Shown here one piece after another: positions 37,178 to 46,493 of a DNA stretch of 64,000 nucleotides. Below the pieces are notes generated by a model that ran no database searches, was not told where the DNA came from, and saw only the letters and a list, made by a program, of their open reading frames with translations. How positions within the stretch are numbered: position 1 is the stretch's first letter; each line of letters starts with the position of its first letter. The stretch is from the NCBI RefSeq assembly GCF_014635085.1, contig NZ_BMCH01000009.1:1-64000 (forward strand), read 5' to 3'. The position numbers and the translations under genes were made by a program. The DNA is from Asaia siamensis. GTDB taxonomy: Bacteria; Pseudomonadota; Alphaproteobacteria; Acetobacterales; Acetobacteraceae.

Positions 37178-38218
37178 TCAGGCGATGAAAAAGCGGCTCA
37201 GCCCCAGATCACGCAGGCCCTTGCGATAGGCGATGGAGCTGCGATCGGCCATGATATGGGCCTCAAGTGTTGGGTCGAGAGGGAGGCATTCGGGCTTTTG
37301 TGCCTCGACGAGCAACCGGTCCTCCTCAAAGACACGGCGGTTGAACTCATAGACGGCCTCCACCGGAATATCCTGATCGAAATTGCGGCAAATCGGCGCA
37401 AACATGCGTGTCTTGCGGGCTGAAACGGGAGAGGCGGCATTCATGATCACCAGCCGACCCTCATCAGGAAAATGGATCTCGAGCGTCGCCGTAAACGGCA
37501 GCGAGGTGCGGAAATGGCGAAGCCATTCGAAGCCCTCGGGCGCCCGACCTTCCACACCGATAGGATAATTGCCAACGGAGCTGCGATATTCGACCTCGAA
37601 GCCCGCTTCGGTTCTTCTGGGCATATAGGGCGGGACGACCGGGTTTTCGGGGTCGGCAAAGGTGTCGGTATGTACGAATGCGAAATGCGCGACGTCGAGA
37701 AACCCCTCTACCTGTCTTCCCGCAAATCCGGCAATGTCGATCGAGGGGCAGGTGATCTGCTGATAGCCGGGTTCATACCAGTGCGGCATTTCCGGCACGT
37801 CATGAGCTGTCTCACCTGCGAGGCAGGTCCAGACCAGACCGTAGCGCTCACGCACCGGGAAGGTCTTCAGATGCAGCTTGCCGGGGATGGCCGAACTAGG
37901 ATGCGCAGGCACCTTGACGCATCGCCCCGCCTGACCAAAACGAAAGCCGTGATAGGCACAGGCAATGCTCTCGCCATTGCCCGAACCAAGGCTGAGAGGC
38001 ACGCCGCGATGCGGGCAGAGATCCTGTGCGACCACAATCTCGTCGCCCGCGCGATAGATCACCAGCGTTTCATCGAGCAGTACTGCCGCCGTGGGGGCTG
38101 TACCGATATCGCGGCACAGGGCGACCGGATACCAGAAGCGCGAGAGGATCGCCCAATCTGCGGCATCGAAGCTGCATTGACGCGGCAATTGGACCGGACG
38201 CTCGAGAGTTTCTGACAT
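37178..38218 (-). CDS. Rieske [2Fe-2S] aromatic ring-hydroxylating oxygenase, alpha subunit
   Basis: A 346-aa oxygenase. The Rieske cluster ligands are CPHRG and CAYHG (about residues 68-90); the mononuclear iron site is EGFLDVAHFAFVHTDTF with the Glu/Asp-His-His pattern. The layout matches the vanillate-demethylase/phenoxybenzoate type, which need a separate reductase; none lies here. Substrate unknown. The divergent LysR gene is the likely regulator, as is common for aromatic-degradation genes. Confidence 0.9.
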   Translation of the reverse strand: MSETLERPVQLPRQCSFDAADWAILSRFWYPVALCRDIGTAPTAAVLLDETLVIYRAGDEIVVAQDLCPHRGVPLSLGSGNGESIACAYHGFRFGQAGRCVKVPAHPSSAIPGKLHLKTFPVRERYGLVWTCLAGETAHDVPEMPHWYEPGYQQITCPSIDIAGFAGRQVEGFLDVAHFAFVHTDTFADPENPVVPPYMPRRTEAGFEVEYRSSVGNYPIGVEGRAPEGFEWLRHFRTSLPFTATLEIHFPDEGRLVIMNAASPVSARKTRMFAPICRNFDQDIPVEAVYEFNRRVFEEDRLLVEAQKPECLPLDPTLEAHIMADRSSIAYRKGLRDLGLSRFFIA

Positions 38219-38277
38219 GGGGCCTCGCCGGGTGATGCTGGAACATCAGGAACAATCCCATTATCAACGTGTTCGAC

Positions 38278-38293
38278 GATATATCGAAATATC
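38278..38293. promoter_or_regulatory. Candidate LysR-type operator
   Basis: An inverted repeat with 5-bp arms (GATAT and ATATC) around 6 nt lies in the 93-bp gap between the divergent oxygenase and LysR genes. It fits the loose T-N11-A style of LysR sites, but such sequences are common by chance. Confidence 0.35.
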
Positions 38294-38311
38294 TCATTGA
38301 CCGTTCTAAAA

Positions 38312-39247
38312 ATGAGAGCGCCTGCCATGCCTGTCTTTTCCCGCTTCACGCGTTATTTCATGACCGTCGCCCAGCATGGTTCCATCAGGCGCGCCTCGGA
38401 GGCTCTGGGCATTTCAGCGTCGTCGATCGATCGTCAGATCCTGCTCGGTGAAGAATCCCTCGGCTCGCCGCTATTCGAGCGGCTGCCCTCAGGGCTCAGG
38501 CTGACCGCGGCGGGGGCGCTTCTTCTGGTACAGACCAGACGCTGGCAGCGCGAACTGGAGGCGTGCCGAACGGAAATCGACGATCTCAAGGGGCTGAGGC
38601 GGGGTCATGTGACGCTGCTCATACCCGAAGCCATGGCGCGCGGAATGGTGCCGGGTGTGGTCGCGACCCTGCGCGCCGAGCATCCGGGCATCACGCTGAG
38701 TGTGCTGGTAAGGGCCAATCATGAGATCGGGCCAGCCCTCATTGAGGGGCAGGGTGATTTGGCGCTGGTATTTGATCCGGTGATGTCCTCGCGGCTTTCT
38801 GTCAGAGCCAGCATTGCCTGCCCTCTGGGGTTTGTTACCCTGCCCGGCCATCCTCTGGCGGAACAGGATGAGGCACGGTTCAGCCAGGGAGTTGCCTACC
38901 CGCTGATTGCTCCTTCTGCACCGCTGGCATTGGCGCAGAAGATTGCCTGGCTGAGCGCCGAGACGGGTCAGGAGGGACTTCCGGTTTGTGAATCCGACGA
39001 CATCGAAACCATCAAATCGCTGGTCAGAAACGGGGTTGGGATCAGTATCCTGAGCTCTGTTGATGTCATGCAGGAGGTAGGCGACGGGTCTCTGGCCTTC
39101 GTACCGCTTGCCAACCGCAAGATCAGACCGTTCGAATTATGCTTCTGCGTCGATCAGGCCCGGTCCCTTCCCGCTGCCACGCGCCTCGTTGCGCAGTCGC
39201 TTGAGGCGGCCTTTCCCGGTCTTGCCTTGCCGGAACGGCGGGCGTGA
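38312..39247 (+). CDS. LysR-family transcriptional regulator
   Basis: A 311-aa regulator with N-terminal helix-turn-helix (about 10-70; QHGSIRRASEALGISASSID, then LFERLPSGLRLTAAG) and a periplasmic-binding-like effector domain (about 100-300). Starts at 38312 or 38327 are both possible; neither has a strong Shine-Dalgarno. Divergent from the Rieske oxygenase gene, which it probably activates in response to an aromatic compound. Confidence 0.92.
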   Translation: MRAPAMPVFSRFTRYFMTVAQHGSIRRASEALGISASSIDRQILLGEESLGSPLFERLPSGLRLTAAGALLLVQTRRWQRELEACRTEIDDLKGLRRGHVTLLIPEAMARGMVPGVVATLRAEHPGITLSVLVRANHEIGPALIEGQGDLALVFDPVMSSRLSVRASIACPLGFVTLPGHPLAEQDEARFSQGVAYPLIAPSAPLALAQKIAWLSAETGQEGLPVCESDDIETIKSLVRNGVGISILSSVDVMQEVGDGSLAFVPLANRKIRPFELCFCVDQARSLPAATRLVAQSLEAAFPGLALPERRA

Positions 39248-39257
39248 GCGTGGGGGA

Positions 39258-40247
39258 TCAGCCCTCGTGATGGCTGGGCAGGGTCTGATGCCCGAGCGTG
39301 GCGGAAGAAATGGCCTGAACGGCTTCGGTTGAGTCCACGACAACGAGCGCATCGCCTGCAATAGGGCTCGGTGTACGGTCCTTGGGCAGGAGCGCACGGA
39401 AACGTTCGTCATAGCTGGCCGCCTGTTCGTATTGCACATCGAGCAGACCATTCTTGTCCATAAAGACGTTCATGGTCGCGGGGATGCGAATGCAGCCTTC
39501 CGACGCCGTCTGGCCTAGGCGCTGCTCAAGGAAGTCGGGGTCGGTCGCGTGAATTTCGAGCCGGATATCGCCCGTTTCGTGATCGGGGCGCCAGCCCTTG
39601 ACGGCATTGTGCCAGCCCATGTCCCAGACCCGCATGCCCTTGGCGCCGATGCCGCGGATGCCGTTCTCGTTCTTGGTGCCGAGTGCGCGATAGCCGAGAC
39701 GATCAGGCGTGTTGATGAACACGCCTGTCGGGGTGATGTAATAGAATTTGCGTCCGGCCCGACCCGTCGAGACAGGCGTGCCGCCCAGCGTCTCCCAATC
39801 TGCGTTGCCCGGCATGGCCAGCACGAAGCAGAGGCGCTGCACCTTGGGATTGCGATCGACGACCATCAGAAGCTGGGGGCGGTCGATAGGCGTGTTGGTG
39901 CTGGCAATGGCGGCACGTGCGAGGCGGATGAAGCGCTGACGGATCTCGGGAGTATAGGTGGTGAAACGCTTGACCGATTTCTTCATCTGTACGGTCAGGC
40001 GGCTTGCCTCAAGACGCGCCTGCGCTTCCGGGACCACGGGCAGGGGCGGAATGATGATGGGGGCTGATGCCGGGTGATCGGAAGGCGCCGCCGGTTTTGC
40101 CGTGGTGATTGCACTGGGCAGGGGCGGGGCCTCGACCGTCTGGGCTTTGGCACAGGCCGAGAGCGCGCAGCCGAGAACGAAAGCCGGGACAACCAGCCTG
40201 ACTGGGGCCAGCAGATTGGCGAACGGTGCCTGGTTTTTATTACGCAT
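39258..40247 (-). CDS. L,D-transpeptidase-like (YkuD) lipoprotein
   Basis: A 329-aa protein with a lipoprotein-like signal (FVLGCALSACAKA, lipobox LSAC) and a YkuD domain (about 130-285). The catalytic block TASEGCIRIP includes the Ser-x-Gly-Cys-x-Arg motif, and the upstream RLEIHAT supplies the conserved His. Such enzymes cross-link peptidoglycan 3-3 or attach lipoproteins. It follows the S9 peptidase gene in the same direction (43 bp after its start). Confidence 0.88.
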   Translation of the reverse strand: MRNKNQAPFANLLAPVRLVVPAFVLGCALSACAKAQTVEAPPLPSAITTAKPAAPSDHPASAPIIIPPLPVVPEAQARLEASRLTVQMKKSVKRFTTYTPEIRQRFIRLARAAIASTNTPIDRPQLLMVVDRNPKVQRLCFVLAMPGNADWETLGGTPVSTGRAGRKFYYITPTGVFINTPDRLGYRALGTKNENGIRGIGAKGMRVWDMGWHNAVKGWRPDHETGDIRLEIHATDPDFLEQRLGQTASEGCIRIPATMNVFMDKNGLLDVQYEQAASYDERFRALLPKDRTPSPIAGDALVVVDSTEAVQAISSATLGHQTLPSHHEG

Positions 40248-40289
40248 CTCGACTCCAAAGCTTCTCGGGCCAAACGTTACTGAACGCCC

Positions 40290-42260
40290 TCAGTTCGCCG
40301 TGGCACGCTTTGTATCCCGGGCGTTCAGATAGCGATCGAACCAGGCCAGCATACGCTTCTGGGCATCGATCGCATGGTCACGCCCGCGCATGCCGTGCCC
40401 TTCACCGGGGTAGATCACAAGGCTGGTCGGAATCCCGAGCGCGCGCAAGGCATGATAGAATTCAAGACTTTGTGCAGGCGGGCATTCGACATCATTGGCG
40501 CCGACATAAATGAAGGTCGGGGTCCTGACCTGCTTGATGAAGGTGATCGGGGAAGAATGGGCGTAGATGGCCGGATCGTCATAGACCGTGGCGCCAAAGA
40601 AAGGAGGCATCCAGGCATCAATGCCGTTCTGTCCGTAATAGGACTGCCAGTTCGCAATGCCGCCACCGGCTGCCGCTGCCTTGAAGCGGTTCGTCTGTGT
40701 CACGATCCACATGGTCATGTAACCGCCATAGGAATAGCCGGTAATGCCAAGACGGGTCTCGTCGATCGGGGCCGTTTTTTCGAGCGCGTCGATGCCGCGA
40801 TGGATGTCACGCAGGTCGCCATATCCAAAATCGCGTCGGTTCGCCATGGTAAAGGCCTCGCCCTGGCCATAGCTGCCGCGCGGGTTGGGCATGAACAGGT
40901 CATAGCCTGCCTTCAGCAGCACGGCGGCATCGCCATTGGCGCGCAGAAAGCGCGGTGTGACGGCTGAAGACGGGCCGCCATGGATGACGGTGATCATTGG
41001 CACCTTGCCGTCATGGGTCATGGGCGTGGGGCGCGAGACGGGGGCCAGATGCCAGCCCTGAACGGCAAACCCGTCGCTCGTCCAGCTGACGCTTGCGGCT
41101 TTGACCGGTACGGAGAGGCCCTCATTGAGATGGGTGACCTGCTGCCAGTCACCAATCCTGCCTGCCCAGATTTCAGGGGCTTTTGTGAAGTTCTGGCGGA
41201 TGACGACGCTCTGGTCGCCTGCACAGATCAGGCGCGGTTCGCCGCCGCCATCGGAAAGCAGATCATCGGAACTCACCATGAGGGGCGCCTTGTCGTCGAG
41301 GGCCTGAAGCATCGTCTTGGGGCTGGCGATGGCTGAGGCGATCAATCGTCCCTGACACCAGCTCAGCCCTGTCACGGTGCTCTTGCTGTTCCGTGTCAGT
41401 GTGACAGGCGCCGCGCCCGGCGTGGTCAGATCGATCTGCAGGGCATCGCCACCGAAAAAGCCGAAATCGCTCATCAGACCGGCCACGAAACTCACGCTCT
41501 TGCCATCGGGCGCCACCAGAGGCAGGCCAATCTGTTGAGACAGGGCATGGGTGTAGAGAATTTTCTCCTGCCCGTCTGAAAAGCGCGACAGATGGGCCTG
41601 CCACCAATGGGCGTCGCCATTGCCTTTGGCCGCCGTGCCGATAAAGGCGGGTTGGGTGCCTTTCTGCCAGCTATACTCATAGACATAGAGCCCATCGGGC
41701 GACTGCCAGTGCAGGGCGTTCTTCTCGACCGTGGCGATGCGCTGCTCGTCTTCCTTTGCGTCGATCTCGCCTGTTTCCGGTGCACCGGCCTGCAAGGCGC
41801 CGGGGTCGCGTCGTGCATCGGCAATGGCGAGCACGGCCAGCCCCCCGTCGGGGCCGTAGCGCAGATCCTGCAGCGAACCCGTGAATTTCAGCAGGGTTTC
41901 CAGGTCTTTGCCCGTGCTGGTCAAACGCATGATCTGGCGGTTCTGCGTGTTTTTCTGCCTGACGATAAAGGCCAGATGCGTGCCGTCGGGGCTCCAGCTC
42001 GGGCTGGAGGGGATGCAGTCCTTGCAGGGCAGAAGAATCGTCATCGTCTTGCCGTCCGGCAGGCTGCGAAGAACGAGAAACGGCACAGGTGTCGTATCGG
42101 AATCGGGCTGTTCGGTGGTGTCCAGTGTCGCCAGAAGCTTGCCATCAGGCGAGAGGGCAGGCGCATTGAACAGATGCAGCGGGGCGGCAGACGCTGCGAA
42201 AGCGGGTGTCAGCAGGCTGGCGCAAAGCAGAAAGGCCGGGCTGAGGGTTTTGAGAGACAT
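40290..42260 (-). CDS. S9-family prolyl oligopeptidase / dipeptidyl aminopeptidase
   Basis: A 656-aa secreted peptidase: signal peptide (about 1-24), beta-propeller repeats (about 25-400; SWSPDGTHLAFIV) and a C-terminal alpha/beta hydrolase with nucleophile Ser in GITGYSYGGYM and His in YPGEGHGM. It probably degrades small peptides in the periplasm. It lies 9 bp downstream of the RND permease gene on the same strand. Confidence 0.92.
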   Translation of the reverse strand: MSLKTLSPAFLLCASLLTPAFAASAAPLHLFNAPALSPDGKLLATLDTTEQPDSDTTPVPFLVLRSLPDGKTMTILLPCKDCIPSSPSWSPDGTHLAFIVRQKNTQNRQIMRLTSTGKDLETLLKFTGSLQDLRYGPDGGLAVLAIADARRDPGALQAGAPETGEIDAKEDEQRIATVEKNALHWQSPDGLYVYEYSWQKGTQPAFIGTAAKGNGDAHWWQAHLSRFSDGQEKILYTHALSQQIGLPLVAPDGKSVSFVAGLMSDFGFFGGDALQIDLTTPGAAPVTLTRNSKSTVTGLSWCQGRLIASAIASPKTMLQALDDKAPLMVSSDDLLSDGGGEPRLICAGDQSVVIRQNFTKAPEIWAGRIGDWQQVTHLNEGLSVPVKAASVSWTSDGFAVQGWHLAPVSRPTPMTHDGKVPMITVIHGGPSSAVTPRFLRANGDAAVLLKAGYDLFMPNPRGSYGQGEAFTMANRRDFGYGDLRDIHRGIDALEKTAPIDETRLGITGYSYGGYMTMWIVTQTNRFKAAAAGGGIANWQSYYGQNGIDAWMPPFFGATVYDDPAIYAHSSPITFIKQVRTPTFIYVGANDVECPPAQSLEFYHALRALGIPTSLVIYPGEGHGMRGRDHAIDAQKRMLAWFDRYLNARDTKRATAN

Positions 42261-42269
42261 GACGGGCTT

Positions 42270-45200
42270 TCAGCTTTCAGAAGGGAGCGGGGCTGTGAGC
42301 GGAGCAGAGCGCCTGGGCACAAAACGGTGCCACAACCGTGTGCCGAAACGACCGATCGCGTCCATGTAAAGATAGACGACAGGGGTGGTGTAGAGTGTCA
42401 GCAACTGGCTGATGAGCATGCCGCCAACAATGGCGATGCCGAGCGGTCGGCGCATTTCCGACCCGTATCCATGCCCGACCATCAGAGGCACAGCGCCGAG
42501 CGCAGCGGCGAGGGTTGTCATGAGGATGGGGCGAAACCGCGTCAGGCAGGCCTCGTAGATGGCTTCACGCGGCGTGTGGCCCAGCTCCTTTTCGGCATAA
42601 AGCGCGAAGTCGATCATCAGGATCGCATTCTTCTTCACGATGCCGGTAAGCAGGATCATGCCGATCATGGCAATGAGACTGAACGACTCGCCCCCAATCC
42701 AGAGCCCGAGAATGGCGCCGATACCGGCTGAGGGCAGGGTGGAGAGAATGGTAAAGGGGTGGATCAGGCTCTCATAGAGCACGCCCAGAACGATATACAT
42801 GGCAAAAAGCGCGGCCACGAAAGCCAGAAGCTCGTTGACGAGCATGTCCTTCGTTTCACCTGCAAGGCCCGAAAACTCGCCGGTCAGACCGGGCGGCGCG
42901 CCCATGTCCTTCATCGTGCTTTCAATCAGCTTGCGGGCGTCTTCATAGGTCTTGCCATCGGTCAGATCGAAGCTGATCGCGGTCGAGGTCATGCCCTGCT
43001 GATGGTCGATCTCCATCGGGGTGGGCTCCATCACCAGATCGGCCACGTTGATGAGCGGGATCATGGTCTCGACGGAAGAGGCAACTGCCGAACCATTGGA
43101 GTTGTTGCCCGTGATCTGGTTGGCGATGGCGTTGCGCAGAGAGGCCTCGCTGAGCTGTGTCGCGGTCGAGGCCGAGCTGCTGCCGGTGGTTTTTACCCGG
43201 ATCTGGTTCGAGCGCACGGCGCCCGAGGGGGTGCCTGAAGCGGTCGAGATCCAGGCGCTGCGAAGCTGCTCAGGCGATTCCCGATAGGCGCGGGCGACTT
43301 CCATCACCACGGAATGGGTGGTGATGTCTGTATGGATGCGTGACGCCACGGTCTGGCCATAGGCATCATAGAGCACATTGCCGACGAGTTGTGGCGTGAC
43401 CAGATAGCGGGCCTCGGTGTCGCGGCGCAGCTTGACGTGTACCGAGGCGCCATGGCCTTCGACATTGGTCGTGACCGTGGTCATCATCGGGTTCTTGCGC
43501 AGCTTTGCGGCAAGACGCTGCACCCAGAGCTTGAGCTCGACCGGATCCTGGTCGCGCAGCACGTAACGATAGGCGCCGCTACGATGCTGACCGCCGCCAC
43601 CATTGGGATCACCCGCCGAGAAGAACGAGGTACGCAGGCCGGGCATATCGCCCAGCTTCTTGCGTATGCTGTCGACGATCTGCACATCGGTGCGTGTGCG
43701 GGTACGCTTGTCAGACAGCCGGGCAAAAAGCTGACCATCGCTGCTGCTGTTGTTCCAGCTGGTGACAGACAGAACATCCGGGTCAGCTTTCATGACCTCA
43801 CCGACATAATGGATACGCCGGGTGATCTGGGAGAACGACATGGTGTCGTCGCCGCTGATCGAGCCACCCACCAGAGAGATATCCTGCGCCGGGACGCCCG
43901 TCTTGGGCATCAGCACAATCGAGGTGACGAGCACGATGAAGCTCAGAGGCAGGGTAAGCGCCGTCAGGATGTGATGGCGCAGCGCCACGCGCAGCGTGCG
44001 GGCGTAAAGGGCAATGATGCCATCGAGCACGAAATCGATCAGACGCAAGGTGCGGTCACGCAGCCCCGGCCCGGTTGGCTCTTCATGTTCGACATCCAGC
44101 CAGTAGGCGCACATCATGGGGGTGAGGGTCAGTGACAGGGCCAGCGAGATGAGCAGCGCCGAGACGATGGTCATCGAGAATTCGTAGAAGATCGCGCCGA
44201 CCTGACCGGGTATGAACAGCAGCGGAATGAAGACGGCCACGAGAGAGGCCGTGATCGAGAGCACGGTGAAGCCGATCTCCGACGAGCCTTTCAGGCTCGC
44301 ACTCATGCGGTCCATGCCGGCTTCCATATGGCGCGCAATGTTTTCCAGAACCACGATGGCGTCATCCACCACGAAGCCCACCGAGATGGTGAGCGCCATG
44401 AGCGACATGATATCGAGGGTGAAATGCTGCCATTTCATCACGGCCAACGTGCCGATCAGCGCGATGGGCACGGTGACGGCAGGAATGATGGTCGAGCGCA
44501 GGCGGCGCAGAAACACCAGAATGACGCCGATCACGAGAATGATCGAGATGCCGAGCGTCAGCTGCGTATCATCGAGTGAGGCACGGATGCTCGATGAGAG
44601 GTCGATGGCCGTATCCATCTCGACGCCGGGTGGCAGAACCGCACGCAGTGTGGCCATGCGGGCTTTGACGGCATCGACGATCTTGACCGTATTGGCTTTG
44701 GGCTGGCCGCGAACGATCAGGGTAATGGCAGGTTTGTTGTTGAAATACCCCGCCTGATACAGATCCTGAACGCTGTCACTGACCTCGGCGACAGAAGAAA
44801 GCCGTATCGGGTTGATGTTGTTGCGATAGCCGATGATCAGATCGCGATATTGCGCTGCATCCTCGGCCTGGTCGTTTGTCTCCAGCATGAGGCGCTGGCC
44901 GCCGGAATCGAGAAAGCCCTTGGGTGTGTTGGCATTGGCCGAGGCAAGGGCCTGTCGAACGTCTTCAAAGCCTACGCCCCATTTGTACAACGCATAGGGG
45001 TTCACATCCACGCGCACGGCGGGGGCGGCAGAGCCGACGGCCTGCACATGGCCCACGCCCTTGATCTGCGCCAGAAGCGGCTTGACCCTGATCTGGGCAA
45101 GGTCGAACAGCTTCGGCAGCGTCATGACGTCTGAGGTCAGAGAGAGCAGATAGACCGGCTGGGAAGTCGGGTCGTCCTTGTAGGCGTAGGGGTCACGGTC

Positions 45201-45572
45201 GAGCGTCCCTTGCGGCAGGTCGGCGCGTGCGGCTCTCAGCGCTGCCTGAACATCGCGCAGGGCACCATCGATATTGCGGGATTCCACAAAATCGATGCGG
45301 ATATAGGCGAAGCTGTTTTCACTGTCTGATTCGATCAGCTTCACCCCGGCAATCTGTCCGAGATAGCGTTCCAGCGGCGTGGTGACCGAGCTGACCATCT
45401 GCTCGGGGCTGGCGCCAGGCTGTTCGATCTCGACATTGATTGTCGATGAACCGATATCGGGCAGGCTCGCGACGGGCATCAGCGGATAGCAGATGGCCCC
45501 TGCCGCCAGGAGCGAAAGGGCGAGCAGAATCGTCGCCACGGGACGCATGATGAAGAGACGACAGAAATTCAT
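42270..45572 (-). CDS. RND-family multidrug efflux permease (AcrB/MdtB-like)
   Basis: A 1100-aa inner-membrane pump with twelve TM helices and two large periplasmic loops. N-terminal MNFCRLFIMRPVATILLAL and the central TISVGFVVDDAIVVLENIARH block, which holds the proton-relay aspartates, identify the HAE1 branch, closest in feel to MdtB/MdtC/MuxB. It normally works with a periplasmic adaptor and an outer-membrane channel; neither gene is adjacent. An SDR gene precedes it with 80 bp between. Confidence 0.93.
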   Translation of the reverse strand: MNFCRLFIMRPVATILLALSLLAAGAICYPLMPVASLPDIGSSTINVEIEQPGASPEQMVSSVTTPLERYLGQIAGVKLIESDSENSFAYIRIDFVESRNIDGALRDVQAALRAARADLPQGTLDRDPYAYKDDPTSQPVYLLSLTSDVMTLPKLFDLAQIRVKPLLAQIKGVGHVQAVGSAAPAVRVDVNPYALYKWGVGFEDVRQALASANANTPKGFLDSGGQRLMLETNDQAEDAAQYRDLIIGYRNNINPIRLSSVAEVSDSVQDLYQAGYFNNKPAITLIVRGQPKANTVKIVDAVKARMATLRAVLPPGVEMDTAIDLSSSIRASLDDTQLTLGISIILVIGVILVFLRRLRSTIIPAVTVPIALIGTLAVMKWQHFTLDIMSLMALTISVGFVVDDAIVVLENIARHMEAGMDRMSASLKGSSEIGFTVLSITASLVAVFIPLLFIPGQVGAIFYEFSMTIVSALLISLALSLTLTPMMCAYWLDVEHEEPTGPGLRDRTLRLIDFVLDGIIALYARTLRVALRHHILTALTLPLSFIVLVTSIVLMPKTGVPAQDISLVGGSISGDDTMSFSQITRRIHYVGEVMKADPDVLSVTSWNNSSSDGQLFARLSDKRTRTRTDVQIVDSIRKKLGDMPGLRTSFFSAGDPNGGGGQHRSGAYRYVLRDQDPVELKLWVQRLAAKLRKNPMMTTVTTNVEGHGASVHVKLRRDTEARYLVTPQLVGNVLYDAYGQTVASRIHTDITTHSVVMEVARAYRESPEQLRSAWISTASGTPSGAVRSNQIRVKTTGSSSASTATQLSEASLRNAIANQITGNNSNGSAVASSVETMIPLINVADLVMEPTPMEIDHQQGMTSTAISFDLTDGKTYEDARKLIESTMKDMGAPPGLTGEFSGLAGETKDMLVNELLAFVAALFAMYIVLGVLYESLIHPFTILSTLPSAGIGAILGLWIGGESFSLIAMIGMILLTGIVKKNAILMIDFALYAEKELGHTPREAIYEACLTRFRPILMTTLAAALGAVPLMVGHGYGSEMRRPLGIAIVGGMLISQLLTLYTTPVVYLYMDAIGRFGTRLWHRFVPRRSAPLTAPLPSES

Positions 45573-45652
45573 TTCGTCTTCATAGCAAAGTTTTTGCGGG
45601 AATACGTAGCCCGGGACGCTCTTGTCTTGATCTTTTCGTATTTTGACCCTGG

Positions 45653-46483
45653 CTACTGGTCGAGCGGTGGCATCGAGCCGGGGCAGCCAGTGGGCTGATG
45701 CGTGTAATAGGCCTCGGCCAGACGCACGGGCAGCACATCCATGAAACGCGAGCCCAGAACCAGCCAGGCGGGGAAAATGATTCGTCTCTTGCGACGCGCC
45801 AGACCGCGCAGGATCTGCGCGACCGCACGTTCCACGCTCGAAAGCCCCGGCATGGGGAACCGGTTCTGCGCCACCATGGGGGTATCGACGAAGCTGCAGC
45901 AGACGCTGGAGAGGTGAATGCCTGCCCGGCGGCTATAGGCGCCGCTGGCCACCATAAAGCGGTCGAGCGCCGCTTTAGAGGCGGAATAGGAAGGTGTGCC
46001 GGGATAGGAAACGAGCCCTGCAACCGAGGCGATGGCACAGATCTGCCCCCGCTGGCGGGCAAGCCGACCGGTCTTGCGCAGAGGCTGGGCGCGCATGCGC
46101 GCCATCATGGGAAGGATGGCATTGAGGGCCCCATCGAGATTGACGGCCATCATGCGCCGAACCTGCTCGATGCTTTCAAAGGCGGCGCCGTCGCCTTCCA
46201 AGGCGGCCACACCGCCGGTCACACCGGCGCAGACCAGCAACAGATCGACCGGTCGGTCGGCGGCCTGGGTGCACCACTGGGTCATGGCGTCCTGATCTGT
46301 CACATCAAGGCAGGTCAGGCAGGTTTCGGCACCCTTTGCCCGACAGGCTGCGCCTGTCTCTTCCAGGCCGTTCTGCTGGCAATCGGCCAGATGAAGCGCG
46401 CGACCGGGCGCAGAGAGGGCGACGGCTAGGGCACGCCCGATACCGGAAGCCGCCCCGGTGATGAAGATCGTCCCGTAATTCAT
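45653..46483 (-). CDS. Short-chain dehydrogenase/reductase
   Basis: A 276-aa SDR with the TGAASGIGRALAVAL cofactor motif near the N-terminus, the active-site Tyr-x-x-x-Lys (YSASKAALDRF) and catalytic Ser in the preceding ASVAGLVSYPG. The ATG at 46483 avoids overlap with the YhaN-like gene and starts right before the first beta strand. Substrate unknown; it follows the YhaN/YhaO pair by 10 bp and may share the transcript. Confidence 0.88.
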   Translation of the reverse strand: MNYGTIFITGAASGIGRALAVALSAPGRALHLADCQQNGLEETGAACRAKGAETCLTCLDVTDQDAMTQWCTQAADRPVDLLLVCAGVTGGVAALEGDGAAFESIEQVRRMMAVNLDGALNAILPMMARMRAQPLRKTGRLARQRGQICAIASVAGLVSYPGTPSYSASKAALDRFMVASGAYSRRAGIHLSSVCCSFVDTPMVAQNRFPMPGLSSVERAVAQILRGLARRKRRIIFPAWLVLGSRFMDVLPVRLAEAYYTHQPTGCPGSMPPLDQ

Positions 46484-46493
46484 GCCTTCGGGC

